Source of the DNA: Pseudomonadales bacterium
GTDB lineage: Bacteria > Pseudomonadota > Gammaproteobacteria > Pseudomonadales > Azotimanducaceae
NCBI GenBank assembly: GCA_028281005.1
Contig: JANQKS010000106.1
Location: 1 to 64,000 of the forward strand
Length of the DNA stretch: 64,000 bases
Reading direction: 5' to 3'
A program made the position numbers and the translations under genes. The notes under the pieces were generated by a model, which was not told where the DNA came from, ran no database searches, and saw only the letters and a program-made list of their open reading frames with translations. This document shows, piece by piece, positions 42,818-53,319 of this stretch. Each line of letters begins with the position of its first letter. The first letter of the stretch is position 1.

Positions 42818-45583
42818 ATGGCTAATTTTTTCACCGCTATCTTTGGTACCAAGAACAACCGCGAACTCAAACGCATGGGTAAAGTCGTGCGGCGTATCAA
42901 TGAGTTAGAAGAAACCATCGATGCGGCCACCGACCTGCCTGGCAAGACCCAGGAGTTTAGAGACCGCGTAGAACAGGGTGAGGGCCTTGATCAGCTGTTG
43001 CCGGAAGCGTTTGCGGTGGTGCGTGAAGCCGCCAAACGGACCAAAAATATGCGTCACTTCGACGTGCAGATGATCGGCGGCATTACCTTGCATGAAGGCC
43101 GTATTGCGGAGATGCGTACCGGGGAAGGTAAAACCCTCATGGCCACCTTGCCCGCATACCTCAATGCGCTGACCGGCAACGGCGTGCATGTGGTAACGGT
43201 GAACGATTACCTGGCGCGTCGCGACGCCACTTGGATGGGGGATATATACGAAGCGCTGGGTATGACCGTTGGCGTGGTGCAATCCGGACAGGACCCAATC
43301 AGCAAACGCGAAGCTTATGCGGCTGACATTACCTATGGGACCAACAACGAATTTGGCTTCGATTACCTGCGCGACAATATGGCGTTTACCCTCGAAGACC
43401 GGTTTCAACGCGGCCTAAACTTCGCCATCGTCGACGAGGTTGACTCCATCCTGATTGACGAAGCGCGTACCCCGCTGATTATTTCCGGTCCTGCCGAAGA
43501 GAGTACTCAGCTATACGCCACCATGAACAAACTGGCGCCGAAGCTCAAACAGCAGGAGTTTATCGAGCAGGCGCGCGTGTTTGGTGAAGAAGCGCCGGAG
43601 CCCACCGGTGACTTCATGGTGGATGAAAAAAACCGCCAGGTTGAGCTGACCGAACTGGGTCACGCCAAGGTGGAGGAGGAACTCATTAAACTGGGTTTGC
43701 TGGACGATGGCGGCAGCCTCTATTCCGCCAGCAACCTGAATCTGCTGCATCACATGCACGCGGCATTAAAAGCGCACTTTCTGTTCAAACGTGATGTCGA
43801 CTACATGGTCGCCAATGGTGAAATTGTCATTGTTGACGAGCACACCGGCCGCGCGATGACCGGCCGGCGTTGGTCTGAGGGCATTCACCAGGCGGTGGAA
43901 GCCAAAGAAGGTGTGACCATCCAGAACGAAAGCCAGACACTGGCGTCCACTACTTTTCAGAATTACTTCCGCATGTACAACAAGTTGTCTGGCATGACGG
44001 GTACAGCGGACACGGAAGCGTTTGAATTCCGCCAAATCTACGGGTTAGACGTGGTGGTGATTCCCACGCACAAACCAATGGTTCGCGACGATCAAAACGA
44101 TCTCATTTTTCTCACTATGGCGGATAAGTACGATGCCATTGTTGAAGACATCAACCAACGCATCGAAAAAGGCCAACCTGTGCTGGTGGGTACTGCGTCC
44201 ATTGAGTCTTCAGAGTTGATTTCTAAAGAACTGAATAACCGGAAGATTGCGCACAGCGTGTTGAATGCCAAGCAACACGAGCGCGAAGCGGACATCATTG
44301 CCGATGCCGGCCGTCCGGGTGTGGTCACCATCGCCACCAACATGGCCGGCCGCGGCACCGACATCGTGCTGGGCGGAAATCTGGATGCAGAGCTGGCGCA
44401 CGCCGGTGAACTGACTGAGGCGCAAAAAGAGGCGCTCTCTACCGATTGGCAACAACGCCATGACCAGGTCATAGAGGCGGGTGGTTTGCACATTGTGGGC
44501 ACCGAACGACATGAATCTCGTCGTATTGACAACCAGCTACGTGGCCGCTCCGGCCGTCAGGGGGATCCAGGCTCCAGCCGTTTCTATCTGTCTATGGAAG
44601 ACAACTTGATGCGCATATTTGCCTCTGATCGAGTGCGCGGCATGATGGCATCGTTGGGGATGGAGGATGGGGAAGCAATCGAACACCGTATCGTGAACCG
44701 GTCGATTGAGAACGCCCAGCGTAAAGTAGAAGGGCACAACTTCGATATACGCAAAAACCTGCTGGAATACGATGACGTCTCCAATGATCAGCGTCAGATC
44801 ATCTACCAGCAGCGCCGCGACCTGATGGCATCCAACGACATATCGGACACCATCGAAGGCATGCGCGACGAAGTGGTGTTTGATGTGTTTGCGCAATACA
44901 TCCCACCTCAGAGCCTAGAGGAGCAGTGGGATACAGCGGGTTTGCAGGAGGCGCTGTTAACGGAATTTGGTTCTAACCAGCCGATTGCCCAGTGGCTGGA
45001 GGAAGACGACACCCTTGACGAAGATAAACTGCGCGACAGAGTGCTGGCGCAAATCGAAGACGAGTACAAAGCCAAAGAGGCGGAGTGGCAGGCGGTAAAC
45101 GTCGATATGCGCCTGGTCGAAAAGCAGGTCATGCTGCAGTTGCTGGATCAGCGGTGGAAAGAGCATCTGGCGACCATGGATCACCTGCGCCAAGGTATAC
45201 ATTTGCGAGCTTACGCGCAGAAACAGCCAAAACAAGAATACAAACGTGAAGCGTTTGAGTTGTTCCAAGAATTGTTGTTCAACATCAAGTTGGACGTCGT
45301 GCGGATGTTGTCGCGTATACAAATTGAACAGCCGGAAGAAGTGGAAGCGCGCGAACGTGCGCGCCGCGAAGCTGAAGCCCAGCGCATGCAGTTTCAACAC
45401 GCAGACACCTCCGCGTTAAACGGTGTCGATGGAGCAGAGGGTTCAAGCGACGAACCTGCAGCCGCCGCAGAGCCGGACAAAGCAGAAACCTTTGTGCGCG
45501 AAGAGCGCAAGATCGGCCGCAACGAACCTTGTCCTTGCGGTTCCGGCAAAAAATACAAGCAGTGCCACGGCAAAGTAGCTTAA
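42818..45583 (+). CDS. secA: Preprotein translocase subunit SecA
   Basis: [21 protein letters not shown]-terminal zinc motif [14 protein letters not shown]. Confidence 0.99.
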   Translation: MANFFTAIFGTKNNRELKRMGKVVRRINELEETIDAATDLPGKTQEFRDRVEQGEGLDQLLPEAFAVVREAAKRTKNMRHFDVQMIGGITLHEGRIAEMRTGEGKTLMATLPAYLNALTGNGVHVVTVNDYLARRDATWMGDIYEALGMTVGVVQSGQDPISKREAYAADITYGTNNEFGFDYLRDNMAFTLEDRFQRGLNFAIVDEVDSILIDEARTPLIISGPAEESTQLYATMNKLAPKLKQQEFIEQARVFGEEAPEPTGDFMVDEKNRQVELTELGHAKVEEELIKLGLLDDGGSLYSASNLNLLHHMHAALKAHFLFKRDVDYMVANGEIVIVDEHTGRAMTGRRWSEGIHQAVEAKEGVTIQNESQTLASTTFQNYFRMYNKLSGMTGTADTEAFEFRQIYGLDVVVIPTHKPMVRDDQNDLIFLTMADKYDAIVEDINQRIEKGQPVLVGTASIESSELISKELNNRKIAHSVLNAKQHEREADIIADAGRPGVVTIATNMAGRGTDIVLGGNLDAELAHAGELTEAQKEALSTDWQQRHDQVIEAGGLHIVGTERHESRRIDNQLRGRSGRQGDPGSSRFYLSMEDNLMRIFASDRVRGMMASLGMEDGEAIEHRIVNRSIENAQRKVEGHNFDIRKNLLEYDDVSNDQRQIIYQQRRDLMASNDISDTIEGMRDEVVFDVFAQYIPPQSLEEQWDTAGLQEALLTEFGSNQPIAQWLEEDDTLDEDKLRDRVLAQIEDEYKAKEAEWQAVNVDMRLVEKQVMLQLLDQRWKEHLATMDHLRQGIHLRAYAQKQPKQEYKREAFELFQELLFNIKLDVVRMLSRIQIEQPEEVEARERARREAEAQRMQFQHADTSALNGVDGAEGSSDEPAAAAEPDKAETFVREERKIGRNEPCPCGSGKKYKQCHGKVA

Positions 45584-45596
45584 AACCGGCTCACGC

Positions 45597-46811
45597 GTGG
45601 CGGTCAATTTAGCACCCCCTGATCAGCTGTTACCCGTGCCCGGCGCACGGGTGGGCAGCGCTTGCGCCGGTATCAAACAACAGGAACGCCGCGACCTCGC
45701 CTTATTTGAGTTTGTCGACGGCACGGACATCGCGGGGGTCTACACACAATCACATTTTGCCGCGGCACCGGTCATTCTGGCGCGCGCGCGGCAACAGCAC
45801 AGCCGTGCTTGGGTGGTTAACAGCGGTAACGCCAATGCCGCTACTGGCAAACCTGGCAAAGACGATGCCGCACACGTCAGCGCACATGCCGGCCGGCTGT
45901 TGCAGATACCGGACACTGAAGTGCAGCCGTTTTCCACCGGTGTGATCGGCGAGCGCTTGCCAGTGGAGAAAATGACCCAGGCCCTGGACCAGGCTTATAC
46001 GGATCTGTCACCAGATGGGTGGTTGGCGGCGGCACGTGCCATCATGACCACAGACACCGTGGAGAAAGGTGTTTCCAGACAATTCGAATTAGACGGTCAG
46101 GTCATCACCATCACCGGGATTGCCAAAGGCTCCGGGATGATCAAACCAAACATGGCCACCATGCTGGCTTACGTGGCCTGTGACGCCAATGTGGTACCCG
46201 GGGTGGCGCAACGACTGATCGAAGACGCGGTGCGCTACAGCTTCAACCGCATCACCGTAGATGGCGACACATCAACGAATGACTGTTTTATGTTGGCCTG
46301 TACCGGTGTTGCGGCCAATGACCCGATCACCGGCGTTGAACATCCGGATTACGCCAAGCTGTCCGCTGCGCTTACCGAGGTGGCAACCACTTTGGCCCAA
46401 GCCCTGGTGCGCGATGGTGAAGGGGCGACAAAGTTTGTCACCGTGCAGGTCACGGGCGGGCGAACCGCCGAAGATTGCCTGAGTGTGGCATACACCATAG
46501 CGGAATCACCCTTGGTAAAAACTGCATTGTTTGCCGGTGATGCCAATTGGGGTCGTTTTTGCATGGCCATCGGCCGAGCACCGGTGCAAGACTTGGATCC
46601 AACCCGCGTAGGTTTGTGGTTGGATGACGTACAAGTGGCCGCAGGTGGTCTGATGTGTGATGCCTACACAGAGGAGCAGGGTGCTGCAGTTTTGGCCCAG
46701 CCAGAATTCACCATTACCGTGGATTTAGGCAGTGGCGATGCACGCGAAACCGTCTGGACCACGGACTTGTCGTACGACTATGTGCGTATCAACGCGGAGT
46801 ACCGCACCTAG
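45597..46811 (+). CDS. argJ: Bifunctional glutamate N-acetyltransferase/amino-acid acetyltransferase ArgJ
   Basis: GIAKGSGMIKPNMATMLAYV; NSGNANAATG. Confidence 0.97.
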   Translation: MAVNLAPPDQLLPVPGARVGSACAGIKQQERRDLALFEFVDGTDIAGVYTQSHFAAAPVILARARQQHSRAWVVNSGNANAATGKPGKDDAAHVSAHAGRLLQIPDTEVQPFSTGVIGERLPVEKMTQALDQAYTDLSPDGWLAAARAIMTTDTVEKGVSRQFELDGQVITITGIAKGSGMIKPNMATMLAYVACDANVVPGVAQRLIEDAVRYSFNRITVDGDTSTNDCFMLACTGVAANDPITGVEHPDYAKLSAALTEVATTLAQALVRDGEGATKFVTVQVTGGRTAEDCLSVAYTIAESPLVKTALFAGDANWGRFCMAIGRAPVQDLDPTRVGLWLDDVQVAAGGLMCDAYTEEQGAAVLAQPEFTITVDLGSGDARETVWTTDLSYDYVRINAEYRT

Positions 46812-46820
46812 GGTTTAGGC

Positions 46821-47018
46821 CTATCGACCCTGCAGATCTTCGCTGAGCACATCCTGGTGGTCGGCATCGCCGGGAATACGGTGGGATTCATCCGCCCAAG
46901 CCCCTAAATCAATCAGTTTGCAACGCTCCGAGCAAAACGGGCGATATGGGTTCTTGGCGGTCCACTTCACTGCAGCTTGGCAAGTAGGGCAGGAGACTAT
47001 GCGGGCTGTGTCTGACAT
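46821..47018 (-). CDS. yacG: DNA gyrase inhibitor YacG
   Basis: CPTCQ...[18 protein letters not shown]. Confidence 0.95.
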   Translation of the reverse strand: MSDTARIVSCPTCQAAVKWTAKNPYRPFCSERCKLIDLGAWADESHRIPGDADHQDVLSEDLQGR

Positions 47019-47611
47019 AGGGAGAGATAGCTCTGGTGGAGTTGCTCCACTTGTTGGTGGAGGTGTTTAAGATCCTGGTCGTTCACCAGAACGTCATCTG
47101 CATAACCACGGCGTTCGCTGCGGTCTGCTTGCGCGTTGATAATGTTTTCAACCTGCTCGGCGGTGTTATTGTCCCTCGCCATGGTGCGCTCAAGCTGTAG
47201 TTCTCGCGGGACATCCACCACCAATATCCGATCGCACCAGGTGTGCTGACCGGATTCAATCAACAGCGGATTGACCAATATCACATAGGCTGAGGTTGCG
47301 GTTTCGATCTGTGTGCGCAGCCAACTGGAAATCAGCGGATGCAGCAGGTTTTGTAACCATTGCCGTTGCGCAGGATCTGCAAACACCAGATGCCGCAGCT
47401 TGGTGCGCTCAAGTGTGCCGTTGGGGCTGAGAATGTCTTCGCCAAAGTGCTCTGCAATGCTGCGCAGCGCAGGCTGACCTGGCGCCACCACCGCTCGGCT
47501 GGCGATGTCGGCATCCACACACTCGACGCCACACTGCGCAAAGTGGTCTGCCGCAGCACTTTTGCCACTGCCGATACCGCCGGTGAGCCCGACGAGAAAC
47601 TTATTAGCCAT
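46997..47611 (-). CDS. coaE: Dephospho-CoA kinase
   Basis: [28 protein letters not shown]. Confidence 0.97.
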   Translation of the reverse strand: MANKFLVGLTGGIGSGKSAAADHFAQCGVECVDADIASRAVVAPGQPALRSIAEHFGEDILSPNGTLERTKLRHLVFADPAQRQWLQNLLHPLISSWLRTQIETATSAYVILVNPLLIESGQHTWCDRILVVDVPRELQLERTMARDNNTAEQVENIINAQADRSERRGYADDVLVNDQDLKHLHQQVEQLHQSYLSLCQTQPA

Positions 47612-47629
47612 ATCCGTTTGGATGTTTTG

Positions 47630-48487
47630 TTATGGAGCAAAAACCGCGAGCACGTTATCACGAAAGACGAGGGTGACCCAACCGGCGATACCCAGAAATG
47701 GGCCGAATGGGATGGGTTCGCTGCGGCTTTGCTTGGCCGTGACCATACGCACGACGGCGTAGAGCAACCCGCTGGCAGCGGCTAGGAGGATGATGCTGGG
47801 TAAAGCTTGCCAGCCTAACCAGGCACCGAGTGCTGCCAACAACTTAAAGTCCCCGTAGCCCATACCTTCTTTGCCGGTGAGGAGTTTAAACCCCCAATAC
47901 GTGCTCCACAGAAACAGGTAACCGGCAATGGCACCGATGAGCGCATCCTGTACCGATACGATGCCTGTCGTGAAGGTGTTGGCGATCAAGCCAAGCCACA
48001 GTAGCGGGTAGGTGATCTGATCGGGTAACAAGGTGGTGTCGTAGTCGATAAAAACCAACGCAACGACCATCCAGGTGAACAGGCACGCAAACAGACCGAG
48101 CCAGGTAAAACCAAATACAAAAACCACCGCAACTGAGCACAGCGCCGTGAGCACCTCAATGCTGGGATAACGTATCGATATGGGCGCGTGGCAGGCTGTA
48201 CACTTGCCGCGTTGGATGAGCCAGCTGAGGACCGGGATGTTTTCCCATGCTCTGATCTGATGCCCGCAATGGGGACACCGCGAGCGGGGTGTCATTAAGT
48301 TAAATGGGGCAGGCGGCTCCCTACCGCCGTTGGGTAATTCAAGCAGCTCGTGCGCTTGTTGCCGCCATTCCCGGTCCAGCATAACCGGGAGGCGGTAGAT
48401 GACGACATTGAGAAAACTACCGACGCAGAGCGCAATCCAAACCAATAGAGTAAGGCCCTGCCAGCCGTAGGCGGTAAGAGATTCCAT
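47630..48487 (-). CDS. pilD: Type IV prepilin peptidase/N-methyltransferase PilD
   Basis: SFLNVVIYRLPVML; tetra-Cys CPHC...CTAC; FIDYDTTLLPDQITYPLLW; GYGDFKLLAALGAWLG. Confidence 0.97.
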   Translation of the reverse strand: MESLTAYGWQGLTLLVWIALCVGSFLNVVIYRLPVMLDREWRQQAHELLELPNGGREPPAPFNLMTPRSRCPHCGHQIRAWENIPVLSWLIQRGKCTACHAPISIRYPSIEVLTALCSVAVVFVFGFTWLGLFACLFTWMVVALVFIDYDTTLLPDQITYPLLWLGLIANTFTTGIVSVQDALIGAIAGYLFLWSTYWGFKLLTGKEGMGYGDFKLLAALGAWLGWQALPSIILLAAASGLLYAVVRMVTAKQSRSEPIPFGPFLGIAGWVTLVFRDNVLAVFAP

Positions 48488-48532
48488 TCTCTTGAATCAG
48501 TCTCTTATAGTGGTGGGCGGCAGCCTTTGCGC

Positions 48533-49747
48533 TTAGCCGCCAACAACGGCACCCAGCTGGAAGATCGGCAGGTACATAGCGATGATCAAGCCACCTACCA
48601 AGACGCCTAACACAGCCATGATCATGGGTTCCATGAGGGCGGTGAGGTTATCTACCGCGTTGTCCACCTGCTCTTCATAGTAGGTGGCGGACTTGTCCAG
48701 CATGTCATCCAAGGCGCCGGCTTCCTCTCCGATGGCGACCATCTGGGTGACCATATTGGGGAACACGCCGGTATTGCGCATACTGAAGTTCAGCTGTTGA
48801 CCGGTGGAGACATCGTCGCGGATGCGATAAACCGCCTCGACAAAGACACTGTTGCCGGTAGAACCGGCTACGGAATTGAGTGCGTCCACCAGCGGCACAC
48901 CAGCGGCAAAAGTAGTAGAAAGCGTTCGCGCGTATCTGGCGATGGCCGATTTCTCAACAATGTTGCCTGCTACGGGCGCTTTTAGCACCAATTTGTCCAT
49001 GGTCTCCCGAAATCCTTTTGAGCGTTTATGAATCTCCGAGAAAACAAAGCCCAGTGCGATCAGGCCTGCGGCGATCAGGAACCAATAGGCCTGCGCAAAT
49101 TCTGAAAAGCGGATCACCAACTGGGTGAAGGCCGGCAGCTCAGCGCCGAAACCAGCAAACACTTGTTCGAACTGCGGTACTACTTTGACCAGCAAGATCC
49201 CGGATACGATGACCGCCACGACAATAACCGCTATGGGGTAGGTCATGGCTTTCTTAACTTTGGCCTTCAGAGATTCGGTTTTTTCTTTGTAGGTGGCGAT
49301 CCGGTCCAGCATGGATTCTAATGCACCTGACTGTTCGCCGGCTTCTACCAGGTTACAGAACAGTTCATCAAACTCATTGGGGTGACGTCGGATTGCCGCG
49401 GCAAAGGAGTTACCGCCTGCCACGTCTTGGCGAATGTTCTTGATCAATTCAGCGAGCTTAGGTTTGTCGACCCCATCCGCGACGATGTCAAAAGCTTGTA
49501 CCAAGGGTACACCGGCGCGCATCATGGTGGCCATCTGCCGTGTAAATAAGGCGATGTCGGCGGGCTTTACCTTGCCACCGCCGCCGAAAGAAAGGCCGGC
49601 ACGTTTCTTGGTGACTTTGTTGGCGACGATGCCTTGGCGGCGAAGTTCCGCCTTGGCAATGGCGGGTGTTGATGAAGTGATCTCACCCTTGGTCGTACGA
49701 CCCTGTTTGTCCTTGCCTTCCCAGACAAATACTGCGCTTTCGGCCAT
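48533..49747 (-). CDS. pilC: Type IV pilus assembly platform protein PilC
   Basis: T2SSF domains; VWEGKDKQGRTTKGEI; ATMMRAGVPLVQAFDIVADG. Confidence 0.97.
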   Translation of the reverse strand: MAESAVFVWEGKDKQGRTTKGEITSSTPAIAKAELRRQGIVANKVTKKRAGLSFGGGGKVKPADIALFTRQMATMMRAGVPLVQAFDIVADGVDKPKLAELIKNIRQDVAGGNSFAAAIRRHPNEFDELFCNLVEAGEQSGALESMLDRIATYKEKTESLKAKVKKAMTYPIAVIVVAVIVSGILLVKVVPQFEQVFAGFGAELPAFTQLVIRFSEFAQAYWFLIAAGLIALGFVFSEIHKRSKGFRETMDKLVLKAPVAGNIVEKSAIARYARTLSTTFAAGVPLVDALNSVAGSTGNSVFVEAVYRIRDDVSTGQQLNFSMRNTGVFPNMVTQMVAIGEEAGALDDMLDKSATYYEEQVDNAVDNLTALMEPMIMAVLGVLVGGLIIAMYLPIFQLGAVVGG

Positions 49748-49790
49748 CTCTCTAAACTACCTCAAGTGACACTTGGATGAGTGACATAAT

Positions 49791-51518
49791 TTAATGACCG
49801 GTGGTAACCCGGTTAGCTTCGGCGAGACTCGTTACCCCTTGCATCACTTTCAAGAGGCCGGAACGCCGCAAATCATTAAAGCCGTGCTCTCTGGCCTGTT
49901 CGGCCAGCTGCAAGCTGTTTCCTTCTTCCATGATAATACGGGACATCTCAGGAGTTATTTTAACTACTTCATATATTCCGACTCGGCCTTTGTAGCCGTT
50001 GTTGCACTTGCTACAGCCGTCTGGATTGGCTTCAAACAGCTCAAATCCGGTGCTGATGTCTTCCTCCGTGAATCCTTCCTCGACCAGTACAGATTTGGGC
50101 ACGTCCATGGCCACCTTACATTCGTTACACAAGCGACGCGCGAGACGCTGCGCAATGATCAAATTCACCGAGGTTGCCAAGTTAAATGACGGAACACCCA
50201 TATTGCTCAAGCGTGTGAGGGTCTCCGGCGCAGAGTTGGTGTGCAGTGTGGACAGTACCATGTGACCGGTTTGCGCGGCCTTGATGGCAATTTCCGCCGT
50301 TTCTAAGTCACGGATCTCACCCACCATGACCACGTCCGGGTCCTGGCGCAAAAAGGAGCGCAACGCCGAGGAGAAGTCTAACCCCACCTTGTGGTTAACG
50401 TTCACCTGGTTGATGCCTTCCAGGTTGATTTCCACCGGGTCTTCGGCGGTGGCAATATTGGTCTCTGACGTGTTGAGGATGTTCAAGCCGGTATACAAGG
50501 TAACAGTTTTACCGGAGCCGGTGGGCCCGGTGACCAATATCATACCTTGCGGACGGTGCAGAGAGTCGAGAAACAGCTCCTGTTGGAACTCCTCGAAACC
50601 CAGCGCCTCAATACCCATTTTGGCGCTGGAGGGATCGAGGATCCGCAATACAATTTTCTCACCCCACAACGTTGGTAGGGTATTCACGCGGAAATCGATG
50701 GCGCGGGTTTTTGACAGCTTCATCTTGATGCGGCCGTCTTGAGGCACGCGGCGTTCGGAGATGTCCATTTCCGACATCACTTTTAAGCGCGCTGCTAAGC
50801 GGGTGCCGAGGTTTTGTGGCGGTGAGCTCACCACGTGCAGCACACCGTCAGTACGAAACCGCACTCGGTAAGTCTTTTCATAGGGTTCAAAGTGAATGTC
50901 AGACGCCCCGGTTTTAATGGCGTCCAGCAGCATTTTGTTGACGAAACGTACAATCGGCGTGTCGTCGGTGGCGGAGCCCGGGTCCTCTTCTTCGGCTGCG
51001 TCGGCTTCTTCGAACGCGTCCATATCGAGGTCTTCGAGCTCACCCCCGTCAAGATCCCCTAAACCATCGTCTTCCTGAGCGTTTAAGAAGCTGTCAATGA
51101 AGGCTGAGAGTTTGTCCTCTTCAACCAGCACCGGCTCGGTGTTAACCCCGGTTTGGAACTTGATTTCATCCAGCGCCTGCAAGTTGGTCGGGTCGGATAC
51201 CGCAACAAATAGGCGCACACCACGGCGCACCAACGGCATGGCATTGTGTTGGCGAATGAGCTGTTCTTTGACTAGGTCTTTGGGAATACTCTCGACGTCG
51301 AATACCGACAGATCCATCAACGGCACACCAAATTCCTGTGCCGCGCTGGCGGCCAAGACTTTGGCTTCCACTAAGGTATTTTGTACGAGGTAGCTGACCA
51401 GCGGTTGTCCGGCTTTGCGCGCCTCGTCGGTGGCGGTGACCGCTACTTCGGCTTCTATCAGCCCATCGTCGACGAGGCGACGGGCGAGACCGCTGAGTGC
51501 TATTGGTTCTGTGGCCAT
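49791..51518 (-). CDS. pilB: Type IV pilus assembly ATPase PilB
   Basis: GPTGSGKTVTLYTGLNILN; tetra-Cys CNEC...CSKC; start set to MATEPIALSGLARRL. Confidence 0.97.
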   Translation of the reverse strand: MATEPIALSGLARRLVDDGLIEAEVAVTATDEARKAGQPLVSYLVQNTLVEAKVLAASAAQEFGVPLMDLSVFDVESIPKDLVKEQLIRQHNAMPLVRRGVRLFVAVSDPTNLQALDEIKFQTGVNTEPVLVEEDKLSAFIDSFLNAQEDDGLGDLDGGELEDLDMDAFEEADAAEEEDPGSATDDTPIVRFVNKMLLDAIKTGASDIHFEPYEKTYRVRFRTDGVLHVVSSPPQNLGTRLAARLKVMSEMDISERRVPQDGRIKMKLSKTRAIDFRVNTLPTLWGEKIVLRILDPSSAKMGIEALGFEEFQQELFLDSLHRPQGMILVTGPTGSGKTVTLYTGLNILNTSETNIATAEDPVEINLEGINQVNVNHKVGLDFSSALRSFLRQDPDVVMVGEIRDLETAEIAIKAAQTGHMVLSTLHTNSAPETLTRLSNMGVPSFNLATSVNLIIAQRLARRLCNECKVAMDVPKSVLVEEGFTEEDISTGFELFEANPDGCSKCNNGYKGRVGIYEVVKITPEMSRIIMEEGNSLQLAEQAREHGFNDLRRSGLLKVMQGVTSLAEANRVTTGH

Positions 51519-51834
51519 ACTGCGCTTAAGATCCTTTTTAAGTCGGCGATAAACGGCGCCAAAGGACGGCGTGCCGCTATTTTCGTTAGCACTTGCATTG
51601 GTAATTAAAGTGGCAACTAACAATACCCGCACGCAGCCGACAAAGTGTAGGCTCAAGTCGCATGGCTGTCGATAAGCCTGTCACATTTTTCCCTGCCGGA
51701 TAGCCACCCAATCTGGCACCGGTTTAAGCTGTATCGGCCCGCGTCACCAACGCTTTAGCAGATGTTCTATGGACTGCAGCAAGACACCGTCGATGGCTTA
51801 CCTATTCTAGCGTTTATGCAATTTACTTATCTTT

Positions 51835-51862
51835 ATATTGGGCAAGCGATATTGGGCAAGCG
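51835..51862. repeat. Perfect 14-bp tandem duplication upstream of pilA
   Basis: atattgggcaagcg x2. Confidence 0.8.
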
Positions 51863-52060
51863 GATGGCTGGGTGGATATCGGGTAACGGTTTTGCCCACT
51901 GTGACGGTCAGGGTCAGCAAGTGACGTTAATCCGTGGCTGTTACGGCGGTCAGCAGGGGGTGCTAAGTGCCTACAGAACTCCCTGCAGCTGTCTTACCCC
52001 TGAGTTAAGTGTTTGAAATATATAGTGTTCGTTGCCAGATGCTCGCTGTAGGAGCAAAGT

Positions 52061-52075
52061 TGGCATGGGGCTTGC
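52061..52075 (+). promoter_or_regulatory. Sigma54 (-24/-12) promoter of pilA
   Basis: TGGCATggggcTTGC matches TGGCAC-N5-TTGC with correct GG/GC spacing. Confidence 0.8.
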
Positions 52076-52151
52076 TTTTCTTTGGGCGACGGGCGCGGCT
52101 TGCGTGACTTAAGTCCATGGCTGCCACGTTTTGACACTTAAGTAACGGAGT

Positions 52152-52634
52152 ATGTTTGAAATGAAAAACGCACTGCAAAAGGGTTTCACCCTGATCGAAC
52201 TGATGATCGTGGTAGCCATCATCGGCATTTTGGCCGCTGTGGCACTGCCTGCGTATCAGTCTTATATCGAAACCGCCAACATGGGTAAGGTAAACAGCCA
52301 CTATGAAGAGGGCATCAAGTTTGCTCGCGGCGAAATGTCTCGAGTTCGCACTAACCTTTCCATGGGAATCATGGACCAGGACGCCGCCGATGACGCGCTG
52401 GCTGAAGCTGGCTTCCTGGATAACCTGGAACGTGAAATCGGCTTGACGAAGTTCACGACAGGTGCGCCGAACGGCGGTCCGGCTTATGACGCGCTGGGTT
52501 CAGTGGTTGCTGACTCAGGTACGGTTGGCTTCACGTTTGGTGGTGCGGTGAGCACAGGTAATGCAAACATCGTTGTCTACCGGCCCGTTTACCTCGGCTT
52601 CACGAATCAGGTTTCTGAGACTGTTAACTGGTAG
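52152..52634 (+). CDS. pilA: Type IV major pilin (PilA-like)
   Basis: Class III leader KG^[28 protein letters not shown]; sigma54 promoter and terminator; next to pilB. Confidence 0.9.
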   Translation: MFEMKNALQKGFTLIELMIVVAIIGILAAVALPAYQSYIETANMGKVNSHYEEGIKFARGEMSRVRTNLSMGIMDQDAADDALAEAGFLDNLEREIGLTKFTTGAPNGGPAYDALGSVVADSGTVGFTFGGAVSTGNANIVVYRPVYLGFTNQVSETVNW

Positions 52635-52690
52635 TCGACGGAACTTCCGGTCTATACCCGGCAACTGCCGAGAGTATGGATACTAGATCC

Positions 52691-52718
52691 AAAAAGGGCA
52701 GCGTCGCTGCCCTTTTTT
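52691..52718 (+). terminator. Intrinsic terminator downstream of pilA
   Basis: aaaaagggcagcg-tcgctgcccttttt. Confidence 0.9.
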
Positions 52719-52761
52719 ACGATGGGCTAAGGGATAATGTACTTAGAGGCGACTTGTAGAG

Positions 52762-53136
52762 GTGGTTAGAATGAAAGACAGTCAAGGTTTTACATTGGTA
52801 GAGTTGATGATCGCAATCGGGATTATTGCTGTATTGGCGGCGTTTGCGTTGCCGGCCTACAATTCTTACATCACGACTGCTGAGCAGGGACAATTGATAA
52901 GCAACATCAAAACAATGGAGGTCTTTCAGGAGGATTTTTTCCTGCGCAACGGGGAGTATGCCGTTGATCTCGACGATAATGACGCGATTAGAATTGAAAT
53001 TGGTTGGGTGCCCCAAAGAGACGATGACATTGCCTACTCCATCGCGGATGGCGACGGCACCAGCTACGAAGTCACCGCCGTCAGCCCGAGCGGTATGACC
53101 ATTTGTATGGAATATCCTGCAAATACGCCCTGCTAA
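52762..53136 (+). CDS. Second type IV pilin-like protein
   Basis: QG^[29 protein letters not shown]-terminal Cys pair [10 protein letters not shown]. Confidence 0.88.
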   Translation: MVRMKDSQGFTLVELMIAIGIIAVLAAFALPAYNSYITTAEQGQLISNIKTMEVFQEDFFLRNGEYAVDLDDNDAIRIEIGWVPQRDDDIAYSIADGDGTSYEVTAVSPSGMTICMEYPANTPC

Positions 53137-53184
53137 GTATCTCGACTTTATTCGTGCGTGCAAACGCAGTAAGGTTGCGCGCAC

Positions 53185-53260
<76 letters not shown>

Positions 53261-53319
53261 ACTCGAAGTAAACCGACATCGACACCCTTCACAAACCTTG
53301 GACAGCATGCTCGGATGCA

